34,983 nucleotides of DNA. Source: Prevotella sp. (GTDB lineage: Bacteria; Bacteroidota; Bacteroidia; Bacteroidales; Bacteroidaceae). Location of the stretch: assembly GCA_017474515.1 (NCBI GenBank), contig JAFVHN010000013.1:1-34983 (forward strand). The letters are read 5' to 3'. Made by a program: the position numbers and the translations under genes. Below, in pieces: positions 22,101 to 29,139 of this stretch. The first letter of the stretch is position 1. Each line of letters opens with the position of its first letter. Below the pieces are notes generated by a model. That model was not told where the DNA came from. It did not search any database and worked only from the letters and a program-made list of their open reading frames with translations.

Positions 22101-22844
22101 ATGAACATCAAGACACTATACCTGAAAGAGGTGGACTCCACCAACAACTTCCTTTTGGACTATGAGCCGGAAAACGGGGAAGACATGACGGTGGCGTGGA
22201 CCGATTTCCAGTCGGCGGGCCGAGGCTGCGGCACCAACACCTGGGAGAGTGAGGCCGGAAAGAACCTCACTTACAGCGTGTTGCTGTTTCCGAAACATGT
22301 GGATGCCCGCAACCAGTTCATTCTCTCCATGGCCAATGCGGTGGCATTGAAACGGGTGCTCGATGCCTATCTTGGCAACGTCAGCATCAAGTGGCCCAAC
22401 GACATTTATTGGCGCGACTGCAAACTTTGTGGCACGCTCATCGAGGCCCGTCTGAAAGGGCAAATGGTGCGGCGATGCGTACTGGGCACGGGCATCAACG
22501 TCAACCAGCGCCGTTTTCTCAGCAATGCGCCCAACCCCGTGTCGCTTTGCCAGGTGCTCGGACACGACGTGGACCGCATGGAGGTGCTCCGGGCGGTGAC
22601 GGAAGAAACGGCGCGGGCCATGCTACAAGTGGAAAACCAGGCATGGGAACCGTTGCGAAACGAATATCGTTCGGCGCTCTACCGCCGCGGGGAAACCCAC
22701 CTGTTCCGACTTCCCGACGGTCAGACGAAAGCCCTCACCCTGGAAACCGTCAGCGACGACGGCCACCTGTTGTTGCGCGAATCATCGTCCGGTGCGCTGA
22801 TGTCCTTCGGCTTCAAAGAAATACAATTCATCATTTCATCATAA
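22101..22844 (+). CDS. birA: Biotin--[acetyl-CoA-carboxylase] ligase
   Basis: A 247-residue biotin protein ligase that activates biotin as biotinyl-AMP and attaches it to carboxylase carrier lysines. Seen are 'VDSTNNFLL', the biotin/ATP loop 'SAGRGCGTNTWES', 'SIKWPNDIYW', 'KLCGTLIEARL' and 'LGTGINVNQ'. The N-terminal helix-turn-helix of E. coli BirA is absent, so it is the monofunctional form and should not repress biotin genes. The adenylate loop reads GRGCGTN rather than the common GRGRRGR, a substitution frequent among Bacteroidota ligases. pyrH starts 2 nt after its stop codon, so the two are translationally coupled. Confidence 0.93.
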   Translation: MNIKTLYLKEVDSTNNFLLDYEPENGEDMTVAWTDFQSAGRGCGTNTWESEAGKNLTYSVLLFPKHVDARNQFILSMANAVALKRVLDAYLGNVSIKWPNDIYWRDCKLCGTLIEARLKGQMVRRCVLGTGINVNQRRFLSNAPNPVSLCQVLGHDVDRMEVLRAVTEETARAMLQVENQAWEPLRNEYRSALYRRGETHLFRLPDGQTKALTLETVSDDGHLLLRESSSGALMSFGFKEIQFIISS

Positions 22845-22846
22845 TT

Positions 22847-23557
22847 ATGACAAGATTTAAAAGAATTTTACTTAAACTCAGCGGCGAGAGCCTGGCCGCT
22901 GGCGGCAAGACGGGCATCGACGAGCAGCGCCTTGCCGACTATGCGCGGCAGATAAAGGAAGTTCACGACATGGGCGTGCAGATTGGCATCGTCATCGGCG
23001 GTGGCAACATTTTCCGTGGGCTGAAAGGGGCCCAGAAAGGCTTCGACCGCGTGAAGGGCGACCAGATGGGCATGATGGCCACCGTCATCAACTCGCTGGC
23101 GCTGAGCTCTGCCCTCGATTCCGTGGGCGTGAAGAACAAGGTGCTCACCGCCATACGCATGGAACCCGTGGGCGAGTTCTACTCTAAATGGAAGGCCATC
23201 GACGCCATGAACGACGGCTTCGTTTGCATCTTCTCGGCAGGAACCGGACAACCCTATTTCACCACCGACACCGGCAGCAGCCTGCGCGGAGTGGAGATTG
23301 AGGCCGACGTCATGTTGAAGGGAACCCGCGTGGACGGCATCTATACCGCTGACCCTGAGAAGGATCCCACCGCCACCAAGTTCACCGACATCACCTACGA
23401 GGAAGTGCTGGCCCGCAACCTGAAAGTGATGGACCTTTCGGCCGTCGTCATGTGCAACGACAACAACCTGCCCATCTACGTCTTCAACATGGACATTGTG
23501 GGCAACCTCAAAAAAGTCATCGACGGGGAAGACATCGGAACGCTGGTGCATCCGTAA
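22847..23557 (+). CDS. pyrH: UMP kinase
   Basis: A 236-residue UMP kinase of the amino-acid-kinase fold, which phosphorylates UMP to UDP in pyrimidine synthesis. Visible motifs are 'RILLKLSGESLAAGG' at the N-terminus, 'IGIVIGGGNIFRG', 'KGDQMGMMATVINSLALSSAL', 'FSAGTGQPYFTTDT' and 'DVMLKGTRVDGIYTADPEKD'. The ATG at 22847 fits the family start; the long upstream frame that overlaps birA is a shadow. The gene is directly coupled to birA and followed by a long perfect terminator stem. Confidence 0.96.
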   Translation: MTRFKRILLKLSGESLAAGGKTGIDEQRLADYARQIKEVHDMGVQIGIVIGGGNIFRGLKGAQKGFDRVKGDQMGMMATVINSLALSSALDSVGVKNKVLTAIRMEPVGEFYSKWKAIDAMNDGFVCIFSAGTGQPYFTTDTGSSLRGVEIEADVMLKGTRVDGIYTADPEKDPTATKFTDITYEEVLARNLKVMDLSAVVMCNDNNLPIYVFNMDIVGNLKKVIDGEDIGTLVHP

Positions 23558-23574
23558 AAGGCATCAGAATTAAA

Positions 23575-23626
23575 AAGAAAGCAGGAGATAAACATCGGTT
23601 GAAGAGTTTATCTCCTGCTTTCTTTA
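23575..23626 (+). terminator. Bidirectional terminator between pyrH and the DUF4834 gene
   Basis: A 19-bp perfect stem (AAGAAAGCAGGAGATAAAC / GTTTATCTCCTGCTTTCTT) with a 12-nt loop lies between two convergent genes, 17 nt after pyrH and 16 nt after the end of DUF4834. Confidence 0.92.
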
Positions 23627-23641
23627 TATAAAACCCTGTGT

Positions 23642-23869
23642 TCACGCTTCCTCGAACTCCACGTATTCGCCTTCGTTATCGGGAACAATTTTGCGGTTCT
23701 GCTCCTCTGGCGGACGCGTGTCGGTGATGGCTGGGCCGTCAACATTGCGGGGGCGCGGCGTTTCCTTGAAAACCTTGCGCACCCGTTTCATCATGGTGAG
23801 CACAATGATGATCACCAGGGCCAGGAAGCCTAAGAAAAGCAGGAGAAGGAAAAGCAGGAAATGCACCAT
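23642..23869 (-). CDS. DUF4834 family small membrane protein
   Basis: A 75-residue protein with one N-terminal transmembrane helix (about 3-26, 'FLLFLLLLFLGFLALVIII') and a polar tail with 'EYVEFEEA' at the end. Size and layout match the Bacteroidota DUF4834 family, whose function is unknown. It starts 6 nt after pssA ends and is likely in the same operon as the phospholipid genes. Confidence 0.8.
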   Translation of the reverse strand: MVHFLLFLLLLFLGFLALVIIIVLTMMKRVRKVFKETPRPRNVDGPAITDTRPPEEQNRKIVPDNEGEYVEFEEA

Positions 23870-23875
23870 GGCTCT

Positions 23876-24601
23876 TTATTTGTCGGCACCGGCCGGTTTT
23901 CTTTCATAAATCATCAGGAAAAGCGACACCAGCACATACCATGCCACCACCAGTGCGATGCCTGCCACGGAGAAGGCCAGGAGCATGAACAGGGCGGTGG
24001 CCGCGAAGACATATTTCACTTCGTTGCCACGCCATCCCCAGTGCTTGAATTTCAAGGCGAACATAGGAATTTCGCTTACCAGCATCCAGCAACTCAGCAA
24101 CATCAGGCCGATAATCAGGGGCACAGCCCAAGAGAGGCTCTCAATGCGCGGTCCCAGTCCCACGAACAACGACCCCCAGAACAGCGCGTTGGCCGGCGTG
24201 GGCAGGCCGATGAACGATGTGGTCTGCCGTTCGTCAAGATTAAATTTGGCCAGGCGCAGGGCAGAGAATGCCGCCATGAGGAACGCCGTGTAGGGAAGAA
24301 TATCGCGTACCCCCGAAAGATAGTCGGGTATGGGCAGCACTTGAAGTTCGTAGAAAATCATGGCCGAGGGCGCCACGCCGAAGGTGACGTCGTCGGCCAG
24401 CGAGTCGAGTTCTTTTCCGATGGACGACGACACCCCGAGCACACGGGCCGACAGGCCGTCGAAGAAGTCGAACACCGCACCTGCCACCATCCAAGCCAGT
24501 GCCGCCTCAAGGTTGCCCCAAAGTGCGCACGTCACGGCAATGCAGCCCGAAATAAGGTTGCAACAGGTAATGGCGTTGGGAATATGTTTGGTGAAAGACA
24601 T
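23876..24601 (-). CDS. pssA: CDP-diacylglycerol--serine O-phosphatidyltransferase
   Basis: A 241-residue integral membrane enzyme that makes phosphatidylserine from CDP-diacylglycerol and serine. The CDP-alcohol phosphotransferase signature is complete: D45-x2-D48-G49-x2-A52-R53-x8-G62-x3-D66-x3-D70 ('DFFDGLSARVLG', 'IGKELDSLADD'). Several hydrophobic helices follow. It acts just before Psd, whose gene lies upstream in the same direction. The 184-bp gap between them is filled by a heptad repeat block. The longer overlapping frames on both strands are shadows. Confidence 0.95.
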   Translation of the reverse strand: MSFTKHIPNAITCCNLISGCIAVTCALWGNLEAALAWMVAGAVFDFFDGLSARVLGVSSSIGKELDSLADDVTFGVAPSAMIFYELQVLPIPDYLSGVRDILPYTAFLMAAFSALRLAKFNLDERQTTSFIGLPTPANALFWGSLFVGLGPRIESLSWAVPLIIGLMLLSCWMLVSEIPMFALKFKHWGWRGNEVKYVFAATALFMLLAFSVAGIALVVAWYVLVSLFLMIYERKPAGADK

Positions 24602-24628
24602 TTTTTATTTGTTTGTTAAAGGAATCAA

Positions 24629-24802
24629 GGAGTTTGGGAGGATGTTGCGCTACGCTAAATGATAAATGACAAATGACAAAGCATTTTAGTTGTGAGTTTT
24701 GAATTATGAATTATGATTTAATGCGGCAGTTTTTTCACCTTTTCAATTATATAATGGCGGCAGCAAATATTTCACTCTTCACTCTTCACTTTTCACTTTT
24801 AA
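24629..24802 (-). repeat. Heptad-type repeat block, copy 1
   Basis: On the minus strand the block starts inside the last codons of psd with GTGAAAAGTGAAGAGTGAA (7-bp period), then 'TTTGCTGCCGCCATTATA', AAGGTGAAAAAACTGCCGC, ATTCATAATTCA (7-bp period), and ends with TTTGTCATTTGTCATTTATC (7-bp period) and TAGCGTAGCGC. The same order occurs at 32893-33115 in the opposite orientation. It fills the whole psd-pssA gap. Confidence 0.85.
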
Positions 24803-25484
24803 GTCGTGCGATAACCGTTTGGTCGCCCGTAGTGCTTTGTCCCATTTTTACGCATATTTCAGTGCCCAGGGGCAAGTAAACGTCCACCCTTGAGCCGAAC
24901 TTGATGAACCCCAGGTGCTCGTCGATGTAGCAGTCCTCGTCGTCCTTGGCGTAGGTGACGATGCGGCGCGCCACGGCTCCGGCCACCTGCCGGCAAAGAA
25001 TTTCCTGGCCGTCGTCGGTTTCCAGCATGATGTCGGCATGCTCGTTTTCCTCGCTCGCCTTGGGAAGCCATGCTTTGTAGAAATTGCCGTTGAAGTGCTT
25101 CACGAATTTCACCCGCCCGTCCACGGGGAACCAGTTGGCGTGAACGTTGAACAGGCTCATAAAGATGCTCACCATAAGTCGCCGGTCGTGGAAGTAGTTG
25201 GTTTCCTCCACTTCCTCAATCACCACCACGCGGCCGTCGGCCGGTGCCACCACGATGCCCTCGGTGTCGGTGGGGAAATAGCGTATCGGGCAACGGAAAA
25301 AGTTCACCATGATGGCATAGACCACCGCCATGACGGCCGCCAGGCACTTGAACCGGAGCCCGCCGTCGTCGAGGCGCCACGCCAGAAGCCCAACGGCAAG
25401 CATGGCAATGCCGACGTAGAGCAACGTGTTGGACCCTTCACGATGAAGGCGTATGTTTTTTATTTTTTTGATTCTTTGTCCCAT
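24786..25484 (-). CDS. psd: Phosphatidylserine decarboxylase
   Basis: A 232-residue phosphatidylserine decarboxylase of the short (archaeal-type) class, producing phosphatidylethanolamine. It has two hydrophobic helices near the N-terminus (about 20-36 and 45-62), '[14 protein letters not shown]', '[15 protein letters not shown]' and the self-cleavage site 'KFGSRVD' with Ser198, which becomes the pyruvoyl group. Its last residues ('LKSEK') and the TGA stop are encoded by the first heptads of the adjacent repeat block, so the 3' end seems to have been replaced or extended by the repeat. pssA lies downstream in the same direction. Confidence 0.93.
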   Translation of the reverse strand: MGQRIKKIKNIRLHREGSNTLLYVGIAMLAVGLLAWRLDDGGLRFKCLAAVMAVVYAIMVNFFRCPIRYFPTDTEGIVVAPADGRVVVIEEVEETNYFHDRRLMVSIFMSLFNVHANWFPVDGRVKFVKHFNGNFYKAWLPKASEENEHADIMLETDDGQEILCRQVAGAVARRIVTYAKDDEDCYIDEHLGFIKFGSRVDVYLPLGTEICVKMGQSTTGDQTVIARLKSEK

Positions 25485-25517
25485 GAGATATTTGGGTCGT
25501 AGCTACAAAAACTCGTG

Positions 25518-25525
25518 CAAAGGTA
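25518..25525 (-). promoter_or_regulatory. -7 box for the psd operon
   Basis: The minus strand reads TACCTTTG, a TAnnTTTG match, 33 nt before the psd start. A -33 box is not evident. Confidence 0.5.
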
Positions 25526-25650
25526 CGAAAAAAAATATTTTTACACCTCGTTGTTAAGTTTTTTTTCATTCTTCGCACCTCTTTTCCGTCATTTTCATGC
25601 TTTTGGAACGTTTTTATGGCGAAAAAGGTTCTGTTTTCCGTTTTTTTTCG

Positions 25651-25658
25651 TAACTTTG
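25651..25658 (+). promoter_or_regulatory. -7 box upstream of the secreted protein pair
   Basis: TAACTTTG fits TAnnTTTG. The leader to ATG 25829 would be about 165 nt and would contain the inverted repeat at 25690-25796. Confidence 0.5.
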
Positions 25659-25689
25659 CCATATATTTCTATTTCTATGATGGAGTACA

Positions 25690-25796
25690 GAAGTTCAGAA
25701 GTTGCAGGAGTTCAGACAATAGTCTTTTCCCCAAAGAAAACGGTGGCGTTAAAACTATTGTCTGAACTCCTGCAACTCCTGAACTCCTGAACTCCT
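25690..25796. repeat. Large inverted repeat made of short 8-10 bp units
   Basis: The left arm (AGAAGTTCAGAAGTTGCAGG, then AGTTCAGACAATAGT) pairs with the right arm (ACTATTGTCTGAACTCCTGC, then AACTCCTGAACTCCTGAACT). Each arm consists of short 'GAACTCCTG' units or their complement. The centre (about 25724-25754) is about 30 nt. Confidence 0.8.
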
Positions 25797-25828
25797 AAAA
25801 TATATAAGCACCCTTAAACACCGCCCCT

Positions 25829-26542
25829 ATGAAGTCAAGACCATCCCTCAATCCCCGTTTCCTTTTGGCCCTGTTGTTGTGCATGGCATGGCTGTTTGTG
25901 CGCGCCGCCGGGCCGTCCTACAGCCTCGTGGTTTACACCGTTGACGGATTGCGCACCGCCTACGCCTTCGCCGACCGTCCGGCCATCACCATCGAGGGCA
26001 CCACGTTCCACGTCCGCTCAAACACGATGGACGCCGAATACCCCGCCACCTCCATTCTCCGTTTTACCCTTGAGGCCTCCGACAGCCCCGAGCCCTCCGA
26101 CGGCTATTGGCTCGTGGTTCACACCGCCGGCGACCATGCCGACGGCTATGCCTTCGCCGACCGCCCCGAGGTGCATATCAGCGGCCGGTTGTTCAATGTC
26201 ACCGCCGCCGGTCGCACCGTGGCCTATCCTGCCGCCAGCATAGTGCGTTTCACCATCGACGACCATTACACTCCGCAATCCGTGGCCACCAGTGTGCCCG
26301 CGCCCCGCGAAGTCCGTCCCGCCGCTGATGAGTCGCCCCGTCTGCACCTCTCCCCCGGCACGGTCAGCGTGAGCGGCCTGCAGCCCGCCACCACCGTGCG
26401 CGTGTTCGACGGCGGTGGGCGCCTGGCTTTAACGGCCACTGCCGCTTCCGACGGTTCCCTGAGCTTCTCCACCGACCCGCTCCGCCCCGGCATTTATGTG
26501 GTCAGTATCGGAAAAACCACTTTCAAGATTCTCAGGAAGTAG
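25829..26542 (+). CDS. Secreted protein with two internal repeats and a sorting-like tail
   Basis: A 237-residue protein with a signal peptide (about 1-27). Two similar modules follow: 'YSLVVYTVDGLRTAYAFADR' ... 'YPATSILRFTLEA' (about 31-90) and 'YWLVVHTAGDHADGYAFADR' ... 'YPAASIVRFTIDD' (about 96-150). Each looks like a beta-rich unit with the 'DGxxxxYAF...I.RFT' pattern. The C-terminus (about 170-237, 'TTVRVFDGGGRLALTATA' and 'LRPGIYVVSIGKTTFKILRK') resembles a type IX secretion sorting domain. The function is not recognised. The gene is more GC-rich and proline/alanine-rich than its neighbours. The following gene shares the N-terminal module, so the pair was probably formed by duplication or works together. 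Confidence 0.7.
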   Translation: MKSRPSLNPRFLLALLLCMAWLFVRAAGPSYSLVVYTVDGLRTAYAFADRPAITIEGTTFHVRSNTMDAEYPATSILRFTLEASDSPEPSDGYWLVVHTAGDHADGYAFADRPEVHISGRLFNVTAAGRTVAYPAASIVRFTIDDHYTPQSVATSVPAPREVRPAADESPRLHLSPGTVSVSGLQPATTVRVFDGGGRLALTATAASDGSLSFSTDPLRPGIYVVSIGKTTFKILRK

Positions 26543-26615
26543 TGCCCCGGGAATCCTTTGGAACTATTGTTTAAACACCCGAACTCAAAAAGAAAACACA
26601 TAATCATCAATCATT

Positions 26616-27476
26616 ATGAAAAAGACTTTTATCCTATTCTTCGCCCTTGCCTTGGCCTTTGCCGTTCAGCCGGCCCATTCGCAGGGCATCATTGTGAACA
26701 AGACCGACGGCACATCAGTCCGCTTCAACGCCTCTGAAGTAGAGAGCATCACCACCTTTGGCTATGACGATGGCCCGGCCTCTGAAAATACCTTCACCGT
26801 CAATGGCGTCAGTTTCAAGATGGTGAAGGTTGCCGGCGGCACGTTCCAGATGGGTGCGACATCAGAGCAGGGGAGCGATGCTTCTGACGATGAGAAACCA
26901 GTCCACAGCGTGACGCTTTCCGACTACTGGATTGGTGAGACGGAGGTGACGCAGGCCCTGTGGCAGGCCGTCATGGGCAGCAATCCTTCCTGGTTCACGG
27001 GTGACAGCCAACTTCCGGTGGAGAATGTCAGTTGGAATGACTGCCAGACGTTCATCCAGACGTTGAACGAGCTGACGGGCCAATCGTTCCGCCTGCCCAC
27101 GGAGGCCGAATGGGAGTTTGCGGCCCGCGGCGGCATTTCCACGCTGGGCTACAAGTATGCCGGCAGCAATACGGTTGGCGACGTGGCCTGGTACAAGGAC
27201 AATTCAAGCAGCAAGACCCATCCTGTTGCCACAAAATCCCCGAATGAGCTTGGCCTTTACGACATGAGCGGCAACGTGTGGGAGTGGTGTCAGGACTGGT
27301 ATGGCAGTTACAGCTCTTCAGCCCAGACGGACCCTGTCGGTCCTTCGTCGGGCTCAAGCCGGGTGCCGCGCGGGGGCAGCTGGTTCATCAATGCCGGGGG
27401 CTGCCGTGTGGCGGCGCGCAACGGCTACACGCCCTCTATCCGCTCCAGCGACCTCGGGCTGCGCCTCGCTTTTTAG
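26616..27476 (+). CDS. Secreted FGE-sulfatase/C-type-lectin-like protein
   Basis: A 286-residue protein with a signal peptide (about 1-22). A short module (about 24-50, 'IIVNKTDGTSVRFNASEVES') resembles the repeats of the preceding gene. The rest (about 63-286) is a formylglycine-generating-enzyme (FGE, PF03781) domain: 'FKMVKVAGGTFQMGATSEQG', 'YWIGETEVTQALWQAVMG', 'FRLPTEAEWEFAARGG', 'LYDMSGNVWEWCQDWYG' and 'VPRGGSW...GLRLAF'. Only one cysteine (Cys263) remains near the FGE active site; the position of the first catalytic cysteine is Phe/Ile. FGE activity is therefore unlikely, and a binding role fits better. The last 34 residues resemble variable regions of diversity-generating retroelements. 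It probably shares a transcript with the preceding gene. Confidence 0.82.
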   Translation: MKKTFILFFALALAFAVQPAHSQGIIVNKTDGTSVRFNASEVESITTFGYDDGPASENTFTVNGVSFKMVKVAGGTFQMGATSEQGSDASDDEKPVHSVTLSDYWIGETEVTQALWQAVMGSNPSWFTGDSQLPVENVSWNDCQTFIQTLNELTGQSFRLPTEAEWEFAARGGISTLGYKYAGSNTVGDVAWYKDNSSSKTHPVATKSPNELGLYDMSGNVWEWCQDWYGSYSSSAQTDPVGPSSGSSRVPRGGSWFINAGGCRVAARNGYTPSIRSSDLGLRLAF

Positions 27477-27520
27477 TTCTTCCAAAAAAAAGAAAGAAAA
27501 AAACTATAACAAATAAATTG

Positions 27521-27578
27521 TCGCATAGGCATGATGGAAAAAAGCGGCCATCAAGGCCGCGCCATCATGTCGATGCGA
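27521..27578 (+). repeat. Two-part hairpin downstream of the FGE-like gene
   Basis: TCGCATAGGCATGATGG pairs with CCATCATGTCGATGCGA with two mismatches in 17. Inside lies a perfect GCGGCC / GGCCGC hairpin. It begins 44 nt after the stop codon and is not followed by a T tract, so it is not a standard terminator. Confidence 0.7.
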
Positions 27579-27660
27579 AAATTTTGGCGCAAAAAAGCCC
27601 AGTTTTGCCTCTGTTCTTCCGAATATACAAATTCGGCAGAATGGGGATTTTATCCGCTTG

Positions 27661-27754
27661 TAGGGACATACTTTATGTATGTCCGCCCCCCCGAGACCAT
27701 CCGAAACCATTTGAATATGCCGCGGCGGGCGGACATACATGAAGTATGTCCCTA
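27661..27754. repeat. GGACATAC inverted repeat, copy 1
   Basis: TAGGGACATACTTTATGTAT then GTCCGCC forms the left arm; GGCGGACATACATGAAGTAT then GTCCCTA forms the right arm. Each arm is itself a small hairpin (GGACATAC / GTATGTCC). About 40 nt separate the arms. Confidence 0.85.
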
Positions 27755-27823
27755 CTTTCGTGGAAATTTTCGTTCAGGTGAATTTTTGATTTTTGAACGG
27801 GGTAAAGTTTGTCTGATAGTAGG

Positions 27824-28270
27824 CGACGCTGATAGTAGCCGACGCTTCCAAGCGTCGGACTAACTTTTTTTTACTCCAACGCTTGAAAGCGTCGGCTCCT
27901 GTATCGTCTGGGTATTTTTTATTTACTCCGACGCTCGGAGGCGTCGGCTCCTATTGGCGTCGGTCCCTATTGGCGTCTGTCCCTATAGTATTCGAACTTT
28001 TTTTAGTTACTCCGACGCTTATAGGAGCCGACGCTTCCAAGCGTCGGACTAACTTTTTTTTACTCCAACGCTTGGAAGCGTCGGCTCTTGTATCGTTTGT
28101 TTTTTTATTTACTCCGACGCTCGGAGGCGTCGGCTCCTACCGCGTCGGCTCCTACCGCGTCGGCTCCTACTGCGTCGGCTCCTACCGCGTCGGCTCCTAC
28201 CGCGTCGGCTTCTATAGGCATCGGCTTCTGCTGTCGGCTTTTCCTATTGGCTCCTATGGGCGTCGGCTTT
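27824..28270. repeat. GCGTCGG hairpin repeats and 15-bp tandem array
   Basis: Short hairpins such as CCGACGCTTCCAAGCGTCGG recur at 27839-27858 and 28028-28047, with GACGCTCGGAGGCGTC hairpins between. The block around 27837-27960 is repeated at 28026-28145 with a 189-bp offset. At 28128-28202 five copies of a 15-bp unit (CGTCGGCTCCTACCG) run head to tail, then decay into CGTCGGCTTCTATAG and shorter pieces. Confidence 0.85.
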
Positions 28271-28320
28271 TACTTGATTTTTCATTTGAAAATGCGTGAA
28301 AAGATGGGTAGGATGATGGG

Positions 28321-28536
28321 GTAAAATTGGTAAAAATATTTGACAAAATCGGGTAAAATTGGGTGGTTTTTGTAACGTATTGATAATCAGGTGGTTAAAA
28401 ATGGGTTGGGTTTTGACCGCAAATTTCGGGGAGAAAACTTCAAGATTTCTCCTCTCAATCTTCAAAATCTCTCCTCGAAATTTGCGGTCAAACGTTTTTG
28501 GGGATGTAAAAAACCATGAAAAATTTTGACAAAAGC
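28321..28536 (-). repeat. Structured dispersed repeat, copy 3 of 3 (inverted)
   Basis: Read on the minus strand it matches copy 1 almost throughout: TTTTGTCAAAATTTTTCATG, GTTTTTTA, GACCGCAAATTTCG ... CGAAATTTGCGGTC, two GAGGAGA...TCTTGAAG units, CTGATTATCAATACGTTAC and TTTTGTCAAATATTTTTACC then AATTTT. Length is about 216 bp. The linkers between conserved parts differ from copy 1, while the parts themselves are retained. Confidence 0.88.
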
Positions 28537-28538
28537 AA

Positions 28539-28580
28539 GGCGCTTCGCTAAATGAAAATTGATAAATGATAAATGACAAC
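28539..28580. repeat. Heptad repeat fragment next to structured repeat copy 3
   Basis: GGCGCTTCGCTAAATG followed by ATTGATAAATGATAAATGAC matches the end of the heptad blocks at 24629 and 32893. Only this end is present, abutting the structured repeat. Confidence 0.65.
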
Positions 28581-28629
28581 GTCGGCGGCTATTTTTCTCC
28601 GGCCCTTTGTTCAGGCGAATTTGCTATTT

Positions 28630-28988
28630 GCAGTTCTCCGCTTGTAGGGACATACTTTATGTATGTCCGAAATCAGGCGAATGTGCTGGGGCCGGCGGAC
28701 ATACATAAAGGCGGACATACATAAAGTATGTCCCTACAGTGTGTTTTTTTTCTTTAGCTTCGGCTCCTTTTCTCCGCCTCTCCTTAGAAAACTATTGAAA
28801 ACTATATTTCTCCGCCCCTCTTGTTCATGCGTTTTTCCGCATGTAGGGACATACTTTATGTATGTCCGAAATCAGGCGAATGTGCTGGGGCTGGCGGACA
28901 TACATAAAGGCGGACATACATAAAGCATGTCCCTACAGTGTGGAATTTTGCTTTAGCTTCGTCTCCTTTTCTCCGCCTCTCCTTAGAA
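28630..28988. repeat. 199-bp tandem duplication with GGACATAC inverted repeats (copies 2 and 3)
   Basis: Inverted repeats at 28645-28736 and 28844-28935 share the same spacer (AAATCAGGCGAATGTGCTGG) and the same downstream text (CTTTAGCTTCG, then TCTCCGCCTCTCCTTAGAA). Each right side contains GGACATACATAAAG twice. The offset between copies is 199 bp with few substitutions, so the duplication is recent compared with copy 1. Confidence 0.85.
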
Positions 28989-29139
28989 TACTTCTATAGA
29001 AAAAAAGTTCCTTGGAATAATAGCCCTCCTCTACGAGGAATAGATTATAAATAATGTATAGCCAAAGAGTCGTAAAACGATTTTAGAGTCATTTTCATAT
29101 TTTTCACTTTTCACTTTCCCCCTTTATTGTTTTTCTTTG

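Larger units (their letters stand above)
25485..25828. other. Divergent intergenic region between psd and the secreted protein gene
   Basis: About 345 bp. It holds two opposed -7 boxes (25518-25525 for psd and 25651-25658 for the plus strand) and a large inverted repeat at 25690-25796. The short plus-strand open frame across it ends within the inverted repeat and is not convincing. Confidence 0.6.

Noticed and set aside
22391-23557. Long frame covering birA and pyrH in one protein
   Set aside because: The part before 22847 is a shifted frame of birA. The UMP kinase family starts at the ATG at 22847.
25515-25790. 91-codon open frame upstream of the secreted protein
   Set aside because: It begins before the promoter box and ends inside the inverted repeat. 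Its sequence is low-complexity Phe-rich text from T-rich intergenic DNA.
26616-27476. Active formylglycine-generating enzyme
   Set aside because: Only one of the two expected active-site cysteines is present and no sulfatase gene adjoins. A binding role is more likely.
28128-28217. Possible CRISPR array
   Set aside because: The units are 15 bp and directly joined, with no unique spacers and no cas genes in the window. It is a simple tandem repeat.
27883-28299. 138-codon open frame with repeated 'VGSYR' units
   Set aside because: The repetition is a direct translation of the 15-bp non-coding tandem array, which is a multiple of three. There is no promoter box, and the frame crosses several unrelated repeat families.
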